A program made the translations under genes and the position numbers. Below the pieces are notes generated by a model. That model was given only the letters and a program-made list of their open reading frames with translations, ran no database searches and was not told the origin of the DNA. From the NCBI RefSeq assembly GCF_900113085.1, contig NZ_FOOC01000005.1, forward strand, positions 108,399 to 172,398: DNA of 64,000 bases. The letters are read 5' to 3'. This document shows, piece by piece, positions 1 to 9,449 of the stretch (the stretch's first letter is position 1; every line of letters begins with the position of its first letter). Origin of the DNA: Fontimonas thermophila. GTDB taxonomy: Bacteria > Pseudomonadota > Gammaproteobacteria > Nevskiales > Nevskiaceae.

Positions 1-1463
1 TGCCGATGGGTATGCACCGGCAGACGCGGCGTCGAGCGCACGGCGTCGAGCGCGCGGTGGGAAGCACGCAGCCAGCCGCGCTGGACGAACATCTCGCGGC
101 CATCGGGACGCACCTCGACCAGCGACACCTGTAGATCCACATCGGATGCCGGAGTCGATATCCACACATCGAGGCTCGCCGGGCCCAAAATGCGCAAATC
201 CTGATCGAGCGTCGGGGTCGTCAGCGCCACCGAACCGCCGGGGATCACCGGCAACAGATAGGTGAGTTGCGTCGGATTGGGCACCAGAATCAGCGTCAAG
301 GTGCTCGGTGCCGGCAGCGGGTACAGATAGCTGAACATCCGCGCCGCGCTCGGTGGTTCGAAGCGCAGACTGCCATCAGGCTGCGCATAGAGCGTCAGTG
401 TCTCGGGTTCAAGCGGCCAGCGATCGTAGAGCTCGACGACGGCCGGCTCGTAATCCGCAGTGGACATGCCTTTCCAGATCTGCAGCCGCGGCGCCGCAAA
501 GTCCTGCGGCTGACCGCCGTGCAGAAAATGGTCCAGAAACGCGACCGCAAGCTCGCGAAACCGCGCGCTGTTGACGATGGTGCCGTGAGCGCCGTTGACC
601 CCGACCATCCAGGTCCGCGACGGATCGAGCCGCTCGAAAGCATGCCAGGCACGCGACCCGAGCTGCTCGTCCTGCCAGGCCACCTGCCCTAGCACCGGTA
701 CGCTGATGCGTGCAAACAGCTCCGGGCTGAGGAAGCGTTCGTAGCGTTCGTCGCTGTCGGCGTAGGGAATCTGCGCCGCCTCGACAACGGTGATGTGTCG
801 GGGATCGTTCTGCAGCGGGATAGCGGTACCGCAACGGGTATCACCCTGCAGCGTCTCGAACAGCGAGAACGGCGTGCCGACTTTCTGCATGAATGTCCAC
901 GCCGTCGCAAACGTCAGATTGAAGATGCCGCCTGGATAGGCGACGTCACGGTAAAGCTCGCCAAGCGGCACCATCGGCAAGACCGCCCGCAGCGCCGGTG
1001 GGCGCTGCACGGCCGTGGCCAGCGCAAGGATCGCCGGAAACGAAACGCCTGCTGCGGCCACGCGGCCGTCGTTCCACGGCTGCTGCGCGATCCATTCGAC
1101 CACCTCGGCTCCGTCCGGACCCCAGCGCAGATCGAACGGACGCCACGTCCCCTGCGAACAGCCGGTGCCGCGCAGGCTCACGCCGATCACCGCGATGCCG
1201 CGCTCGATCAGACGCTCGCCGATGTTGGCAAAGCTGATGTCGTAGGGATTATTGCCGGCGTTGTAGCCGGAATAGACCAATGTGGCCGGGAAAGGACCGG
1301 CACCCGGCGGCAGATAAAGCGAGTAGCGAAGCTGGGTGCCGTCGGACAGCGGGATATAGCCGTAACTGGCAGCCGGCTCGGCTGCGAACGACGAACCGGC
1401 GCTGCCCATTAGCAACCCCAAAAGCCACCACATCCCGCACGCGCGCACGACCGCGCAGCGCAT
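1..1463 (-). CDS. CocE/NonD-family serine hydrolase, secreted (C-terminus beyond window)
   Basis: The frame runs open from an ATG at 1463 to the window edge, so about 487 residues are visible and the C-terminus is missing. It begins with a hydrophobic signal peptide ending near SFAAEP, suggesting export. The alpha/beta-hydrolase core is clear: a YSGYNAG stretch, SLRGTGCSQG, then GVSFPA around the predicted nucleophile serine, and a later HGTIV segment that could carry the catalytic histidine. The family (X-Pro dipeptidyl-peptidase, cocaine esterase, glutaryl-7-ACA acylase) hydrolyses esters or amides and ends in a beta-sandwich lid, which the last part here resembles. The natural substrate cannot be told. 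It follows the MATE gene on the same strand after a 76-base gap. Confidence 0.82.
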   Translation of the reverse strand, partial: MRCAVVRACGMWWLLGLLMGSAGSSFAAEPAASYGYIPLSDGTQLRYSLYLPPGAGPFPATLVYSGYNAGNNPYDISFANIGERLIERGIAVIGVSLRGTGCSQGTWRPFDLRWGPDGAEVVEWIAQQPWNDGRVAAAGVSFPAILALATAVQRPPALRAVLPMVPLGELYRDVAYPGGIFNLTFATAWTFMQKVGTPFSLFETLQGDTRCGTAIPLQNDPRHITVVEAAQIPYADSDERYERFLSPELFARISVPVLGQVAWQDEQLGSRAWHAFERLDPSRTWMVGVNGAHGTIVNSARFRELAVAFLDHFLHGGQPQDFAAPRLQIWKGMSTADYEPAVVELYDRWPLEPETLTLYAQPDGSLRFEPPSAARMFSYLYPLPAPSTLTLILVPNPTQLTYLLPVIPGGSVALTTPTLDQDLRILGPASLDVWISTPASDVDLQVSLVEVRPDGREMFVQRGWLRASHRALDAVRSTPRLPVHTHR

Positions 1464-1539
1464 ACGACATCCGGTTACACTTCGCGTCCAATTCCTTGCG
1501 TTGCGCGCTCCAGAAAACATCATCACGGCCCTGCCTGCG

Positions 1540-2970
1540 TCACCGACTCACGCGCTGTTCTGCACCCCGTTGATTTTGGAGCATGCCGGGATCGCCGGCG
1601 AGGCGATCGCGCGCGCTGGCGCCGGTTCGCGCGGTCTTGTGCAAGAAGCGCCAGGCCAAACCGGCGGATGCAGCCGCCAGCGCGACGATGAACCCCCACC
1701 ACACGCCATAGGGGCCCTGTGCTGTCGCCAAGCTGAGCGTCAGTGCCACCGGCATGCCGATCGCCCAGTACGCCGTGATCGTGATCCATGCCGGCACGCG
1801 CGTGTCCTTGATGCCGCGCAGCGCCCCGTTTGCCGTGGCCTGGACGCAGTCGAAGAACTGGAACAACGCCGCAAAATACAGAAAACGCACCGCGACAGCC
1901 GCCACTGCGGAAGACTCGGTGTACAGCGCAACGATCGCATCCGACAGCAGCGCCATGAGTGTCGCCGACAGCAGCGAAAAGCCGATGCCCAGCAACATAC
2001 CGGTCTCACCGCGCAGGCGTACCGCAGCGCCATCCCCTGCGCCGGCTGCGTAACCGACGCGCACGGTCGTTGCAAACCCGATCGACAGCGGCACCATGAA
2101 GGCCAGTGAAGCGACATTGATCGCGATCTGATGCGCGGCGATGACATCGGCTCCAAAACGCGCCATCAAGAGCGCACCGACATTGAACATCCACGCCTCC
2201 GCCGCGACGATCAGCGCAATCGGTCCACCCAGGCGCAGCACTTCCCAGGTTTCCGGGCCCAGGCGCGGCCAGCCCGGCCGGAACAACTCCAGTGCGCGCA
2301 GCCTCGGCAGCCGGCGATACAAAACCGCATAGACCGCCACCATCGACCAACCGCCCAGCACGCTCGCCCACGCACAGCCTTCCGGCCCCAGTGCCGGCAA
2401 CCCCAGCCGGCCATACATCAACAGGTAATCGAAGACCGCGTTGACGGTGAACCCAAAGCTGCCGGCCACAAGCGCCGTATGCACGAGCCCGTGTCCCTCG
2501 GCGACGTTGCGCGCCACGAAACACAGCGCAAACGGCACAGTGGCCCAGGACAGGGCCATCAGGTAGTCCCGGGCGTCGTCAGCAACCGGCGGCGGCAAAG
2601 CGAGCACAGTGAGCACACCCGGCGTCGCCAGTCGCATCGCCAGCATCCACAGCAACCCCATCCCCAGCGCCAGCAGCAGCACGCCGCGCACGAAACTGCC
2701 GGTCTGCACGGCGGGCCTGCCGGCGCCGATGTGCTGCGCGACGATCGGCGAGCAGGCCATCAACATACCCGAGAACACGATGAATGCGAGAAACCAGACG
2801 TTCGCGCCCACGGCCACTGCTGCGAGCGCATCTGCGCCCAGCCGGCCGGCAAAAATCGTGTCCACGGTGGACATTCCCATGAACGTCATCTGCGTGGCGA
2901 TGATCGGCAGGGCCAAGCGCAGATTGGCCTGCGCCTCGCAGCGCAATGCAGGCAGAATCGGGATCGACAT
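1540..2970 (-). CDS. MATE family multidrug/cation antiporter (NorM-like)
   Basis: A 476-residue polytopic membrane protein of the usual MATE length, with two related halves predicted to hold about twelve membrane spans. The N-terminus (LPIIATQMTFMGMSTVDTIFAGRLG) is the typical MatE opening that lines the transport cleft. The family exports cationic drugs, dyes and metabolites in exchange for sodium or protons. It sits downstream of putA, from which it is separated by 166 bases with no other gene, and upstream of the CocE-type hydrolase. The C-terminal tail is short and basic. Substrate is unknown; the family call is firm. Confidence 0.9.
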   Translation of the reverse strand: MSIPILPALRCEAQANLRLALPIIATQMTFMGMSTVDTIFAGRLGADALAAVAVGANVWFLAFIVFSGMLMACSPIVAQHIGAGRPAVQTGSFVRGVLLLALGMGLLWMLAMRLATPGVLTVLALPPPVADDARDYLMALSWATVPFALCFVARNVAEGHGLVHTALVAGSFGFTVNAVFDYLLMYGRLGLPALGPEGCAWASVLGGWSMVAVYAVLYRRLPRLRALELFRPGWPRLGPETWEVLRLGGPIALIVAAEAWMFNVGALLMARFGADVIAAHQIAINVASLAFMVPLSIGFATTVRVGYAAGAGDGAAVRLRGETGMLLGIGFSLLSATLMALLSDAIVALYTESSAVAAVAVRFLYFAALFQFFDCVQATANGALRGIKDTRVPAWITITAYWAIGMPVALTLSLATAQGPYGVWWGFIVALAAASAGLAWRFLHKTARTGASARDRLAGDPGMLQNQRGAEQRVSR

Positions 2971-3136
2971 CTCGTTGCAGGTCAGTATCTGCGGCCTAGG
3001 TAGCGGCGCAAAAGGAGAATGCGCGGGCGCGACAGTGTGCGCATGTGCGCGGCGCGATGCCAGTTCTCGCCCGGCAAACTGGCCGTTTCAGAGCCCGGAC
3101 GGGTTGTTGGGTCGGGTTGCCCCGATCGCCAGCGGC

Positions 3137-6100
3137 TCACCCACTCGCCGCCAGCAGGCGGGCGTTGCCCCCGACCGCAGCGGTATTGACCGTGAGCGTG
3201 CGCTCGGTGACGAAGCGCAGCAGATAATGCGGACCGCCGGCCTTGGGCCCGGTGCCGGACAGCCCCTCGCCGCCGAACGGTTGCACGCCGACGACGGCGC
3301 CGGTCATGCCGCGGTTGACGTAGCAATTGCCGACGCGCGCACGCGCCTGGATACGCCGCCAGGTCGATTCGATGCGCGAATGCACCCCCAGGGTCAGACC
3401 GTACCCGGTGGCATTGATGGCATCGACGACGGCCTCGACATCGGCCGCCGCGTAACGAACCACGTGCAGGATCGGCCCGAAGTGTTCCCCACGTAGCTGC
3501 TCGATGCCGTCGATCTCGACCGCGCACGGCGGGAAGTACGTCCCGTGCAGACACGACGGCGGCACTGCCAGATGCTCGATCGGCCGGCCCACGCGCTTGA
3601 TCGCACTGGCATGGGCCTCCAGCCGCGTGCGCGCATCGGCATCGATGACCGGACCGATGTCGGTGGCGAGCAGCCCCGGATCACCGATGACCAGCTCGCG
3701 CATCGCGCCCCTGAGCATGGCCAGCGTCTTGTCGGCGATCTCGTGCTGCAGATAGAGCACGCGCAGCGCCGAGCAGCGCTGGCCGGCAGACAGAAAGGCC
3801 GAATGGATCACATCCTTCACCACCTGCTCGGGCAAGGCCGAGGAATCGACGATCATGGCGTTCTGCCCGCCGGTCTCGGCGATCAGCGTCGCAATCGGCC
3901 CCGGCCGCGCGGCGAGCGTGCGGTGGATCGCCTGCGCGACCTCGACCGAGCCGGTGAAGGCCACGCCGGCGATGCGCGGATCGGCGACGAGCGTCGCCCC
4001 CAGCGCACCGGCGCCGAGGACGAGCTGGAGCACATCGCGCGGCACACCGCAGGCGTGCAGCAGACGGACCATTTCGAATGCCACGAGATTGGTCTGTTCC
4101 GCTGGCTTGGCGATGACGGTATTGCCGGTAACCAGGGCCGCGGCGATCTGCCCGGTGAAGATCGCCAGCGGAAAATTCCACGGCGAGATACAAACGAATA
4201 CGCCCTTGCCGTGGAGCTGCAATTCGTTGTGTTCACCCGTCGGTCCCGGCAGCACCTCGGGGTGAGCCATCAGCCGGCGCGCGGATGCCGCGTAATAGCG
4301 CAGAAAGTCCACCGCCTCGCGCACCTCGGATACGGCATCGGTGACGGTCTTACCCGCTTCGCGGATCAGCAGCCGCATGAACTCGGCATGACGCTCCTCG
4401 AGCCGGTCTGCCGCACGTTCGAGCATCGCCGCACGCTGATCGACCGCGAGCGCATTCCAGCGCGCCTGGGCACCCAGCGCAGCGGCAACGACCTCGGGCA
4501 CCCGCTCGACAGGCAGCGCCACCCACTCACCGAGCCGGCGCCGGTGATCGGCAGGATCGAGCACCGGCGTCACCTCGCCGCCGGGGCCCTCGCCGCAGGC
4601 CAGCAGCGAGGTCGCCCGCTGCGGCGGCCGGGCGGCGCCCAGCGCGGCCTGCAGACCCACCACGACGCTCTCGTCGGCGAGATTCAGTCCGTGTGAGTTG
4701 CGCCGCGCCGCGCCATACAAATCGACCGGCAGCGGCAGGTTCGGATTGGGCTTGACGGCGAGCCGTGCAACGACCGTCACCGGATCTTCGACGAGCTGCT
4801 CGGGCGGCACCTGCTCATCGAAGATGCGGTTGACGAACGATGTATTGGCACCGTTCTCGAGCAGGCGGCGGACCAGATACGGCAGCAAGTCCTCGTGCGA
4901 TCCCACCGGCGCGTACACCCGGCATGGTACCGGCAGATCCTCGCCGACGACGCGGTACAAGGCCTCGCCCATGCCGTGCAAGCGCTGGAATTCATAGCCA
5001 CTGTCATCGCCGGCGTAGGCGCGCACCGCGGCCACGGTATGCGCATTGTGCGTCGCCAGCATCGGGTAGAACGCATCGCGCGCCGCGAGCAGACGCCGCG
5101 CGCAGGCCATGTAGGCGACATCGGTGTTGGCCTTGCGCGTAAACACCGGATAGCCCGGCAACCCCTGCTCCTGAGCGCGCTTGATCTCGGTATCCCAGTA
5201 GGCACCCTTGACCAGGCGCACCGGAATACGCCGACCGCTGGTGCGTGCCAGCTGCTCCAGCCAGTCGATGACGAACAGGCCGCGTTTCTGGAAAGCCTGC
5301 ACGGCCAGACCGAAGCCTTCCCATGGTCCGATCGATACGTCGCGGAATACCGCTTCGAAGACATCCAGCGACAGCTCCAGCCGGTCGGCCTCCTCGGCAT
5401 CGACGGTCAGCCCGATGTTCTGCATCTGGGCAAGCTGGACCAGCCGCCGCAGCCGCGGCGTCAACTCATCGAGCACACGACCGCGCTGCGCGAACGCGTA
5501 GCGCGGATGCAAGGCCGACAATTTCACCGAGATGCCGGGCCGGCCGAACACCGGCGCATCATGGCTGCTCTCCGCAGACGCGCCGATCGCCGCGATCGCC
5601 TGCTGATAGGCATCGAAGTAGCGCTCGGCATCGCCGGCCGTGAGCGCCGCCTCGCCGAGCATGTCGAAAGAATGCAGGTAACGGCGCTGCTCGCGGGCGC
5701 GGGCGTTACGCAAGGCCTCCTGGATCGTACGCCCCATGACGAACTGCGATCCCATCAGGCGCATCGCCTGACGGATCGCCATGCGAATCACCGGCTCGGT
5801 GGACTTGCTGATCATGCGGTTGATCGCGGCGCGGAAGTTGCCGGTGGTCTCGGGCGAAAGCCGGACGATACGGCCGGTCAGCATCAGTCCCCAGGTCGAG
5901 GCGTTGACGAACAGGGAATCCGATGCTCCCAGATGCGCCTCCCAATCGGCGTTCGCGAGCTTGTCGGCGATCAACTTCTCGGCGGTTTCGTCATCGGGGA
6001 TGCGCAGCAGCGCCTCGGCCAGGCACATCAGCAGCACACCCTCCTCGGAGGACAGGTCGTATTGCTGCATGAACGCATCGAGTGGGGATTGCGCGTCGCG

Positions 6101-6298
6101 CAGGCGGCGCACCCGTCGCACCCAGTCGGCGGCACGGTTTGCGATCGCCTCGGCGGCCGGCGGCGCGAGGCGGGCGATCGAGAGCAGACGATCGACGAGC
6201 GCCGTCTCGTCGGCGAGATAATGAGCCGTTATCGCGGCACGCCGCGCATCCCGCTCGGGCCATGCGTCGGCAAAGAGGTATGCGGGTTCAGCGTTCAT
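3137..6298 (-). CDS. putA: Bifunctional proline dehydrogenase / P5C dehydrogenase PutA
   Basis: Oxidises proline to glutamate in two steps: an FAD proline dehydrogenase, then an NAD-dependent aldehyde dehydrogenase, with P5C channelled between them. The 1053-residue protein has an N-terminal helical arm, a TIM-barrel PRODH domain (roughly 160-480, with GLTVDAEEADR and RLVKGAYWDTEIK) and a P5CDH domain (roughly 560-1020, with ISPWNFPLAIF, FTGSV, AETGGQN and the catalytic cysteine in SAGQRCSAL). It lacks the N-terminal ribbon-helix-helix of the trifunctional 1300-residue PutA, so it should not repress itself. A two-component pair lies just upstream on the same strand and is the obvious candidate regulator (inference). 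It functions peripherally at the inner membrane, passing electrons to quinone. Confidence 0.96.
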   Translation of the reverse strand: MNAEPAYLFADAWPERDARRAAITAHYLADETALVDRLLSIARLAPPAAEAIANRAADWVRRVRRLRDAQSPLDAFMQQYDLSSEEGVLLMCLAEALLRIPDDETAEKLIADKLANADWEAHLGASDSLFVNASTWGLMLTGRIVRLSPETTGNFRAAINRMISKSTEPVIRMAIRQAMRLMGSQFVMGRTIQEALRNARAREQRRYLHSFDMLGEAALTAGDAERYFDAYQQAIAAIGASAESSHDAPVFGRPGISVKLSALHPRYAFAQRGRVLDELTPRLRRLVQLAQMQNIGLTVDAEEADRLELSLDVFEAVFRDVSIGPWEGFGLAVQAFQKRGLFVIDWLEQLARTSGRRIPVRLVKGAYWDTEIKRAQEQGLPGYPVFTRKANTDVAYMACARRLLAARDAFYPMLATHNAHTVAAVRAYAGDDSGYEFQRLHGMGEALYRVVGEDLPVPCRVYAPVGSHEDLLPYLVRRLLENGANTSFVNRIFDEQVPPEQLVEDPVTVVARLAVKPNPNLPLPVDLYGAARRNSHGLNLADESVVVGLQAALGAARPPQRATSLLACGEGPGGEVTPVLDPADHRRRLGEWVALPVERVPEVVAAALGAQARWNALAVDQRAAMLERAADRLEERHAEFMRLLIREAGKTVTDAVSEVREAVDFLRYYAASARRLMAHPEVLPGPTGEHNELQLHGKGVFVCISPWNFPLAIFTGQIAAALVTGNTVIAKPAEQTNLVAFEMVRLLHACGVPRDVLQLVLGAGALGATLVADPRIAGVAFTGSVEVAQAIHRTLAARPGPIATLIAETGGQNAMIVDSSALPEQVVKDVIHSAFLSAGQRCSALRVLYLQHEIADKTLAMLRGAMRELVIGDPGLLATDIGPVIDADARTRLEAHASAIKRVGRPIEHLAVPPSCLHGTYFPPCAVEIDGIEQLRGEHFGPILHVVRYAAADVEAVVDAINATGYGLTLGVHSRIESTWRRIQARARVGNCYVNRGMTGAVVGVQPFGGEGLSGTGPKAGGPHYLLRFVTERTLTVNTAAVGGNARLLAASG

Positions 6299-6326
6299 GC
6301 CAGCAGGCGCTCACGGTGGACACCGC

Positions 6327-6332
6327 ATTGTA
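6327..6332 (-). promoter_or_regulatory. Possible -10 box for putA
   Basis: Read on the minus strand the hexamer is TACAAT, 28 bases before the putA start codon. No good -35 lies at the normal spacing, which would fit an activator-dependent promoter, but this is weak evidence. Confidence 0.3.
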
Positions 6333-6389
6333 GGCAGGACGGCAGACTCGCCCCTGAGGGCTTACCCCGAAACAGGTCTGGGCGAGACA

Positions 6390-6410
6390 CGCCGGGCAGA
6401 CCGCCCGGCG
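6390..6410 (-). terminator. GC-rich hairpin between response regulator and putA
   Basis: A perfect eight-pair stem (CGCCGGGC with GCCCGGCG) and a five-base loop, directly after the response-regulator stop. No uridine tract follows on the minus strand, so it may only attenuate read-through into putA or stabilise the mRNA end. Confidence 0.4.
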
Positions 6411-6412
6411 CT

Positions 6413-7072
6413 TTAGACCAGACCGAGATTGGCCGCCTTGAGCGCGGCTTCGGCGCGCGAGGACACGCCGAGTTTGCGGTAAACGGACTTGATGTAACCG
6501 GCCGCGGTATTGCGGCTGATGCCGAGCATCTCGGCAACTTCCGGCAACCGCATGCCCTTGGCGATCAGCATCAGCACCTCGCGCTCGCGCGGCGACAGCG
6601 CTGCCTCCTCTTCCTCCGGCCCACCGTCGACCGCCGCCTGGACCGGCGGCGCACCGAACGCCGCGAGCATGCGCTGCGCGACCAGCGCCGACAGCGGCGG
6701 CTCGCCGTCGGCAATGCTTCTGAGTGCGCGCCGCACCTTGGCATCGGGCTCGTCCTTGAGCAGATAACCCTGCACGCCGGCGCGCAGCGCGGCGAACAAA
6801 TGCTCGTCGTCGGCGTAGATCGTCGTCACCACCCGCAAGCATTCGGGATACTGTTGGGCAGCGAACCGCAGCAAATCGATGCCGGAGCCGTCCGGCAGAC
6901 CGAGATCGACCAGCACCAGATCGGGCTGATACATCGACAGCTTGCGCTGTCCCTCGCGTACCGATGCGGCAACGTAGATTTCGCAGTCGAAAACTTCCTG
7001 CAGCAGACCCGACAGCCACGCCGCCGCCGACGCGACGTCCTCGACCACGAGCGCACGTTCGATCTTTTTCAT
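6413..7072 (-). CDS. NarL/FixJ-type response regulator
   Basis: A 219-residue two-domain regulator. The receiver domain (about 1-125) carries the acidic pair VVEDV and the phospho-acceptor Asp56 in LVLVDLGLPDG, and the conserved lysine in YLLKDEP. The C-terminal LuxR-type helix-turn-helix (about 152-215) reads LSPREREVLMLIAKG followed by VAEMLGISRNTAAGYIKSVYRKL. The linker is rich in glutamate. AGGA lies upstream of the ATG. The gene is 75 bases downstream of a partner histidine kinase and 114 bases upstream of putA, all on one strand, so control of proline catabolism is a reasonable but untested guess. Confidence 0.9.
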   Translation of the reverse strand: MKKIERALVVEDVASAAAWLSGLLQEVFDCEIYVAASVREGQRKLSMYQPDLVLVDLGLPDGSGIDLLRFAAQQYPECLRVVTTIYADDEHLFAALRAGVQGYLLKDEPDAKVRRALRSIADGEPPLSALVAQRMLAAFGAPPVQAAVDGGPEEEEAALSPREREVLMLIAKGMRLPEVAEMLGISRNTAAGYIKSVYRKLGVSSRAEAALKAANLGLV

Positions 7073-7147
7073 CGGCGCACATCCTGGATCAGGTTGCAGT
7101 CACCCGCGGCATGGAGTCATACCCGATCGATGGCCGAATTCTCTCAT

Positions 7148-7888
7148 TCATGCGTTTGCCTGCGCGTTTGCCTGCAACGACAACAGCGGCACCTCCAGCA
7201 CCACCTTGACTCCTCCTCCGGGTTCCTCGACCCAGCGCACGCTGCCTCCGAGCGAGGCCGCGCGTTCCTGCATGCCCGAGGTCCCGGTTCCGCCGGAGGC
7301 GGCGCGCAAGGCTCCCCCGTCGTTGGCGATCTCGAAGCTGAGCCATCCATCGCGGCAGGCGATGCTGACGCATATGGCGCGCGCACGGCCATGGCGGATC
7401 GCATTGGTCACGGCTTCCCGCATGATGCGGAACAGATTCAGCGCGCTGGCGCCTGCCACCACCACGTCCGGCGTCGCCGGATCTTGCCGCCATCCCAGAT
7501 TCACGCCGAAGGCCTCCAAGCGCTGCTCCATCTCGTCGCGGATCTGCGCAAGGACCTCGAGCAGCGTTCCCGGCGGACGACGTGAGCGGGAGACGATATC
7601 ACGCAGATCGTAGATGATCGACCGCACCAGGTCGGCCTGGCGCACGTCATCGACGGTGTGCAGCAACGCCAGCAACTTCACCCCGATGTCATCGTGCAGG
7701 TCACGGAAAATCTTGGCGCGCTCCTGAGCGGCGATTTGTTCGCGCTCGTGGGCATCGGGGAGCGGCGGCGGCACGGTCTGCGCCAGCCGGCGCGCTCGCG
7801 ATGCCCGGACGCAGGTGCACGCGGCACACGCCGCGCAGCCGACCAGCGCGGCGATTGCGATGACGACGATGGCATTCACGAGCGACAA
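7148..7888 (-). CDS. Sensor histidine kinase, HisKA_3/NarX type, short
   Basis: Partner kinase of the adjacent NarL-type regulator. I place the start at a TTG at 7888 because GGAGGA lies five bases upstream; a GTG at 7930 would add 14 residues. The protein (about 246 residues) has one N-terminal membrane span rich in alanine, valine and cysteine (LVGCAACAACTC), then the dimerisation and phospho-acceptor motif FRDLHDDIGVKLLALLH, then the ATPase domain with NLFRIMREAVTNAIRHG and the G box GTGTSGMQERA. There is no PAS, HAMP or periplasmic sensing domain, so the signal must be sensed by the membrane segment, its cysteines or another protein. Confidence 0.85.
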   Translation of the reverse strand: MSLVNAIVVIAIAALVGCAACAACTCVRASRARRLAQTVPPPLPDAHEREQIAAQERAKIFRDLHDDIGVKLLALLHTVDDVRQADLVRSIIYDLRDIVSRSRRPPGTLLEVLAQIRDEMEQRLEAFGVNLGWRQDPATPDVVVAGASALNLFRIMREAVTNAIRHGRARAICVSIACRDGWLSFEIANDGGALRAASGGTGTSGMQERAASLGGSVRWVEEPGGGVKVVLEVPLLSLQANAQANA

Positions 7889-7970
7889 GCAGTCCTCCAC
7901 CCAGGTGACAGGTGATACACGAGCGCGCACCCCCCTGTCGAGCCGAGCGGCAAACCGTCACAATGACGGC

Positions 7971-8291
7971 ATGTCCGCCGCACTTGCCTTGGTCACCTGC
8001 CCGCACGATGCCGCCGAGCGTCTGGCAACGGCCTTGGTCGAGGCCCGGGTTGCCGCCTGCGTCAACATCGTCGCGCACGTGCGCTCGGTCTATCGCTGGA
8101 ATGGCGAGCTGTGCCGCGACGACGAAGCCCTGTTGCTGATCAAGCATCCGTCCGCCGGTTTCGAGGCCCTGCGCGCCGCAGTGCTGGCCCATCATCCTTA
8201 CGAACTTCCGGAGATCGTGGCGGTCGATCTGGACCGCGGCCATGCGCCCTATCTGGACTGGCTGCTCGCATCCTGCGCGCGCGCCCCTTAA
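7971..8291 (+). CDS. cutA: Divalent-cation tolerance protein CutA
   Basis: A 106-residue protein of standard CutA length, a ferredoxin-like fold that forms trimers and is linked to copper tolerance in Escherichia coli. The start at 7971 (MSAALALVTCPHDAA) gives the family N-terminus; the open frame extends upstream but without homology. Visible landmarks are ARVAACVNIV, VYRWNGEL, EALLLIKHP and HHPYELPEIVAVDL, which matches the conserved PYExPE-type segment. It is divergent from the histidine kinase and 35 bases upstream of a thioredoxin-like gene, as in related genomes where cutA lies near dsbD/tlpA genes. Confidence 0.93.
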   Translation: MSAALALVTCPHDAAERLATALVEARVAACVNIVAHVRSVYRWNGELCRDDEALLLIKHPSAGFEALRAAVLAHHPYELPEIVAVDLDRGHAPYLDWLLASCARAP

Positions 8292-8326
8292 AACCGCCCG
8301 CGCTTTTTGCCCGATCCACCGGACCC

Positions 8327-8866
8327 ATGCGCAGCGTCCTGCTTTACATCCTGCTCGCTCTTGCCGCCGGCGCCGCCGGTTTTGGCGCATACCGTCTGTA
8401 TGAATCCGCGACCGCGGCCGATCATCCCCTGCTCGGGCAACCGGCACCGGACGTCGTCCTCGCCGAACAGGATGGGCGGGCACTGCCTTTGTCGAACTGG
8501 CGCGGGCGCTGGGTCCTCGTGAATTTCTGGGCGAGCTGGTGCGCACCCTGCATGGAAGAGCTGCCGCTGCTCGTCGAAGCGCAGCGCCGCTATGGCGCGC
8601 AGGGCCTGCAAATCGTCGGACCTGCGCTCGATGAACGAGAAGCCGTATCTGCGGTCAGCGCGCGCCTGGGCATCACGTATCCGGTCATGGCCGACTTCGC
8701 CCGCGCCGATGCCGCGATGCAAGCGCTGGGCAATACCCAGGGCGCGCTTCCGTACAGCGTGTTGATCGACCCCGCCGGGCGGATACAGGAAATTGTGCTC
8801 GGCGCGCTGTCCGCGGACCGTCTGGAAAAATTGATTACCCGCGCCCTCGACTCGTCGTCGGACTGA
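8327..8866 (+). CDS. TlpA/ResA-like membrane-anchored thioredoxin
   Basis: A 179-residue thiol-disulfide protein. An N-terminal signal anchor (LLYILLALAAGAAGFGAY) places the thioredoxin domain in the periplasm. The active site is WASWCAPCMEELP, the WCxxC motif typical of TlpA, ResA and DsbE proteins; the cis-proline region is in ALPYSVLID. Such proteins keep periplasmic cysteines reduced, for example during cytochrome c maturation, usually fed by DsbD, which is not in this window. The ATG at 8327 is preferred because upstream residues in the frame lack homology. Substrate unknown. Confidence 0.9.
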   Translation: MRSVLLYILLALAAGAAGFGAYRLYESATAADHPLLGQPAPDVVLAEQDGRALPLSNWRGRWVLVNFWASWCAPCMEELPLLVEAQRRYGAQGLQIVGPALDEREAVSAVSARLGITYPVMADFARADAAMQALGNTQGALPYSVLIDPAGRIQEIVLGALSADRLEKLITRALDSSSD

Positions 8867-8959
8867 CAAAATTGCGCCGATCTGCGTGCAACTGCATGCA
8901 TCTTGTCTTGTTTCTGCCGGCTCGTGCACAATGCCGGCAAACCGCATCCGAGTCGTTCT

Positions 8960-9412
8960 TTGAGCCATCTGTTGCTTCTCAACGGACCCAACCTCAACTT
9001 GTTGGGCACGCGCGAGCCCGGCCTGTACGGCCGCTGCACGCTGGCCGAGATCGAACAGGCGCTGTGCGCGCAGGCCCAAGAGCTCGGCCATCGCCTGACC
9101 TGCTTCCAGAGCAACCATGAAGGGGAGCTGGTCGACCGCGTGCAACAGGCCCGCAGCGAAGACGTCGCCTTCATCCTGATCAATCCGGGCGCCTATACCC
9201 ACACCAGCGTCGCACTGCGTGACGCCTTGCTGGCGGTGGCGATCCCATTCATCGAGATCCACGTCTCGAACGTGTATGCGCGGGAGTCTTTCCGCCGGCA
9301 TTCCTATCTGTCGGACATCGCATCCGGCATCATCATCGGCTGCGGTCCGCTGGGGTACCGCCTGGCGCTGCTGGCCGCCCACGAGCGGCTGGCGACAGCG
9401 TCACACAGCTAA
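8960..9412 (+). CDS. aroQ: 3-dehydroquinate dehydratase, type II
   Basis: Third step of the shikimate pathway: dehydroquinate to dehydroshikimate. I start at TTG 8960 ([16 protein letters not shown]), giving 150 residues, the normal size of this dodecameric enzyme; an in-frame ATG at 8903 would add 19 residues without homology. Active-site signatures are all present: [16 protein letters not shown] (catalytic Arg and Tyr), [26 protein letters not shown] and [17 protein letters not shown] (catalytic His). It lies just upstream of accB-accC, the usual arrangement in gammaproteobacteria. Confidence 0.95.
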   Translation: MSHLLLLNGPNLNLLGTREPGLYGRCTLAEIEQALCAQAQELGHRLTCFQSNHEGELVDRVQQARSEDVAFILINPGAYTHTSVALRDALLAVAIPFIEIHVSNVYARESFRRHSYLSDIASGIIIGCGPLGYRLALLAAHERLATASHS

Positions 9413-9449
9413 GGTCCCCGCAGACCCACATCCGCCCTGGAGGGGCACC

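Noticed and set aside
4895-7585. 896-residue open frame on the plus strand across putA and the regulator genes
   Set aside because: It is antisense to strongly supported putA, response regulator and kinase genes, is full of Arg/Gln/His as expected for high-GC shadows, and resembles no protein family.
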